A DNA stretch of 64,000 nt. Source: Isochrysis galbana. Taxonomy: Eukaryota > Haptophyta > Isochrysidales > Isochrysidaceae. Numbering within the stretch: the first letter of the stretch is position 1; each line of letters begins with the position of its first letter. Below the pieces are notes generated by a model, which did not search any database, was not told the origin of the DNA, and saw nothing but the letters and a program-made list of their open reading frames with translations. The position numbers and the translations under genes are program-made. Positions 61,780 to 64,000 of the stretch are shown here, in pieces. The stretch covers positions 2,521,028 through 2,585,027 of the forward strand of contig CM030938.1 of the NCBI GenBank assembly GCA_018136815.1. Direction: 5' to 3'.

Positions 61780-63603
61780 ATGGAATCCACGGAGCCTCTC
61801 CCGCGCATGGGCGCAGGGAGTGCACTGGCTCGGCAGCCCGTGAGTGCGCTCGCCAGCGTGACGGAGCGGGGGGAGGAGGAGGTGACGGGCACAGATGGCA
61901 TCACGACGCAGCTCCCCTCCGCCTTTCGCCTCCACCTGGCTCGCGCCGCAGTCGAGCTCATGCTCTCTCAGTTCCAGGCGCAGCGCGACGAAATACGCGA
62001 TACACTCCACCGCTGGCTCTGTTGCGCGCGCTCTCGCCGGGCGCTCGGCCGGCACGTGGTTGAACTGCGCCAGCAGGCTGAGCTGGCCCGTCGGTCTTTC
62101 TCGCTCCGCTATGCTCTCCTGCGCTGGAGACCTCTGGCCGGCAGAGCGGCAGTCGAGAGGATGGCAGGTAGATTGGCATCCGTAGCAAGAGCAGATGCGG
62201 CACAGGCCGCCATGGACACCCTCGCGAGGTGCGCCAGAAGCACTGGACTCCAGCGCTCGGCGTGTTTTCATTACTGTCGGGGTGCAAAGAGGCGCGCCAC
62301 AGCAGCGTGGCGCGCGTCTGCTATGGCAGGCATGCAGTGTTCTGCTCTGCTCCAAGGTCTTGAGGCCATGGTGTTGAACCGTCTTAGTCTCAAGCACAAG
62401 CGCGATGTGCTACGTTCATGGATGGCCACGACACGCACCGCTCTGCACTTCGCACGTCTGTGCGAGGGTCCGGCCAAAGAGCTCCACGTGCGTCGACACC
62501 GCTCGCAACTCCGTAGTGTAATGGTTGCCTTCAAAGCCATCATCCGTCGACATCATGCATGCGTACATGTATGGCAAGCAACGATCTCGGCATGCATCTG
62601 GCACTACTTTAGAAGTTGGCGAGCGCATGCAAACTGGCAAGCTCAGGGCCTAACATTTACCTGGCTTGCTCGAGCGGCAGCACGATGTGGGGCTCTGGCG
62701 CGTGCACTAGTCCGTTGGCAAGCGTGCACAACATTGTGGGCAGCCTTGAGTGCAGTGTTTTGCTCAGTGGTGAGGATGCACTCCCATAAAGTGCTGCGGA
62801 ATGGATTAGGCCGTCTCGCATCTCACGCCGAGCTGAGTGGCAAGCTAGAAGCTGCATCTGTTCGTGGTCGCCTTCGTGCGCTTGAGCGGGGCCTTGCGCG
62901 CTGGCGCATTTGGATTTCTTTTTCAACTCCGGGAGAAGCAATCTGTCTAGATGGGTGGCAGTTGCAAATGCTCCTGCGCGCCCAACTTGAATCTGAAAGA
63001 ACTCTAGGGAAAGCGGACGATTCAATTGCATCTTCTAAGCTTCTCGATCTTTCCACTGGCTGGCGCCGATCATGCACCCTCGCTTACGATGAAGCCACGT
63101 GCCGCAGGCTCGGGGCTTATCGGCAACTACGCTCAGCCCTTGCATCCATTGCATCGCACGCCTTGCGCGCGGAGCTCGCGCAGGTCCGGTGGATCAGACT
63201 ATCCCTAAACATGGATGCTCGTCGACGGCAAGCGGCAAGAGTGGCACGGCGCCAGAGATTGGCGCGCGAGGAGCGTATCAAACAAGAATGGCAAGAGTGG
63301 CAACTCGAGGCGATTGCTCGTTGGCGCAACTCGTACACTCGTTTCACTTTTGAAGCCTGTGATGCTAGCACAATGCGGATGGACACTGGCGAAGTCACTG
63401 CCTCGCCCCCGGAATCACAGCTGTGCAGGTCGAGTTGTGTGGATAACGACATCCACTGCATAGCTCACCATGGCTCGTCGACATCCGGCGTCACATTGGA
63501 GGCATCAACTGAAATGCGCGCCTCGAACTTAGTGAACAAGTACGGAAGCTGCGCTATGGCTCAAGCGAGACGCCAGGCTGTGGCATGTGCACAACGCCCG
63601 TGA
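61780..63603 (+). CDS. Protein with Sfi1/centrin-binding-like tryptophan repeats
   Basis: A single exon of 607 residues from MESTEPLP. From about residue 70 to 560 it is a long basic helix with recurrent [AVL]-x-x-W-[RKM] units: LLRWRPL, AAWRASA, LRSWMAT, FRSWRAH, LVRWQAC, LARWRIW and IARWRNS, mostly 23-45 residues apart. This is the pattern of Sfi1-type repeats, each of which binds a centrin. Such proteins build centrosome or basal-body fibres. That would fit an organism with the ciliary ARL6 gene. The Ser/Thr-rich last 60 residues are not conserved-looking. Identification rests on pattern only. Confidence 0.65.
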   Translation: MESTEPLPRMGAGSALARQPVSALASVTERGEEEVTGTDGITTQLPSAFRLHLARAAVELMLSQFQAQRDEIRDTLHRWLCCARSRRALGRHVVELRQQAELARRSFSLRYALLRWRPLAGRAAVERMAGRLASVARADAAQAAMDTLARCARSTGLQRSACFHYCRGAKRRATAAWRASAMAGMQCSALLQGLEAMVLNRLSLKHKRDVLRSWMATTRTALHFARLCEGPAKELHVRRHRSQLRSVMVAFKAIIRRHHACVHVWQATISACIWHYFRSWRAHANWQAQGLTFTWLARAAARCGALARALVRWQACTTLWAALSAVFCSVVRMHSHKVLRNGLGRLASHAELSGKLEAASVRGRLRALERGLARWRIWISFSTPGEAICLDGWQLQMLLRAQLESERTLGKADDSIASSKLLDLSTGWRRSCTLAYDEATCRRLGAYRQLRSALASIASHALRAELAQVRWIRLSLNMDARRRQAARVARRQRLAREERIKQEWQEWQLEAIARWRNSYTRFTFEACDASTMRMDTGEVTASPPESQLCRSSCVDNDIHCIAHHGSSTSGVTLEASTEMRASNLVNKYGSCAMAQARRQAVACAQRP

Positions 63604-64000
63604 TATCACATGGCATACAATCCGTACCCTGTGATGGAATGATGCCTAGGTCACGGTAGTGGCACCTTACATTAGCATGGTACCTATTGGTATGTCACTA
63701 CTCTTTTCGAGGAAAAAAAAAGACAGAAGAAATTTTGGCTATACTCTACTGCTATCAGCTACGGGGGCCCCATCACACTCACGGTGCTGGCTCACGCCAT
63801 CACCTTAACCTCATACTCTCACTCTCACTCTCTTTCTGCTTCCTGCTACCCACTACCCCCCCTTCATTCTCCATTCCTGCTGCTCGTCATGTGTCCCCGT
63901 TTTAAACCGTTTTCGAGGCGAGAGACTGAAACCTCAGGTCCGATTTTTCTCCGCCCCGCCCCCCTCCCTTCATGGGACCCCGAAACACTTTAATTTTTTC
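63604..64000. other. Intergenic to window edge
   Basis: A TCACTCTC-rich stretch (63812-63840) and C-rich DNA. No gene seen. Confidence 0.45.

Overview
The window looks like nuclear DNA of a GC-rich, repeat-rich unicellular eukaryote. The genes have spliceosomal GT-AG introns in frame-consistent positions. One gene is the ciliary GTPase ARL6/BBS3, so the organism probably builds cilia or flagella. One gene is a RelA/SpoT-type (p)ppGpp synthetase with an N-terminal signal-like leader, as in proteins sent to a complex plastid. A photosynthetic flagellate with a secondary plastid, for example a haptophyte or stramenopile alga, fits best. This is inference; no marker gene in the window settles the lineage.

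Recognisable host genes, left to right: a TLC-domain membrane protein (8526-9741, -), ARL6 (13546-14506, -), a UFD2/UBE4-type U-box ubiquitin ligase (19257-23391, +), the (p)ppGpp synthetase (29199-30101, -), a NUDT9-type ADP-ribose pyrophosphatase rebuilt here from nine exons (33776-35913, -), a MAPEG protein (40176-40789, +), a peptidyl hydroxyproline arabinosyltransferase-like protein (42486-44232, +), an ankyrin protein (48361-49821, -), a giant intronless gene of unknown function (52831-59397, +) and a protein with Sfi1/centrin-binding-like repeats (61780-63603, +). A second ankyrin gene (2312-3263, -) carries a frameshift. A block at 5.7-7.7 kb holds three small intronless genes unlike their neighbours, including a membrane-anchored protein with three cystine-knot-like repeats.

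The DNA between genes is mostly mobile elements: Ty1/copia RT, RNase H and a 177-bp LTR; a Ty3/gypsy integrase scrap; LINE ORF1 and ORF2 fragments; a piggyBac-like gene abutting a hAT fragment; and a dispersed GC-rich family in two subfamilies, called R1 (about 0.9 kb) and R2 (about 0.76 kb). Three of these copies have perfect 16-17 bp target-site duplications, and a LINE-derived insertion at 46228-47877 has a 19-bp duplication and is nested in an older LINE. Several LINE-family copies end in one 3' motif followed by a T-run. Small foldback elements, minisatellites and homopolymer tracts are common.

Most confident genes have a sense-strand CT-rich tract just upstream of the start codon, a candidate shared promoter or 5'UTR feature. 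No operons, rRNA genes or CRISPR arrays were seen.
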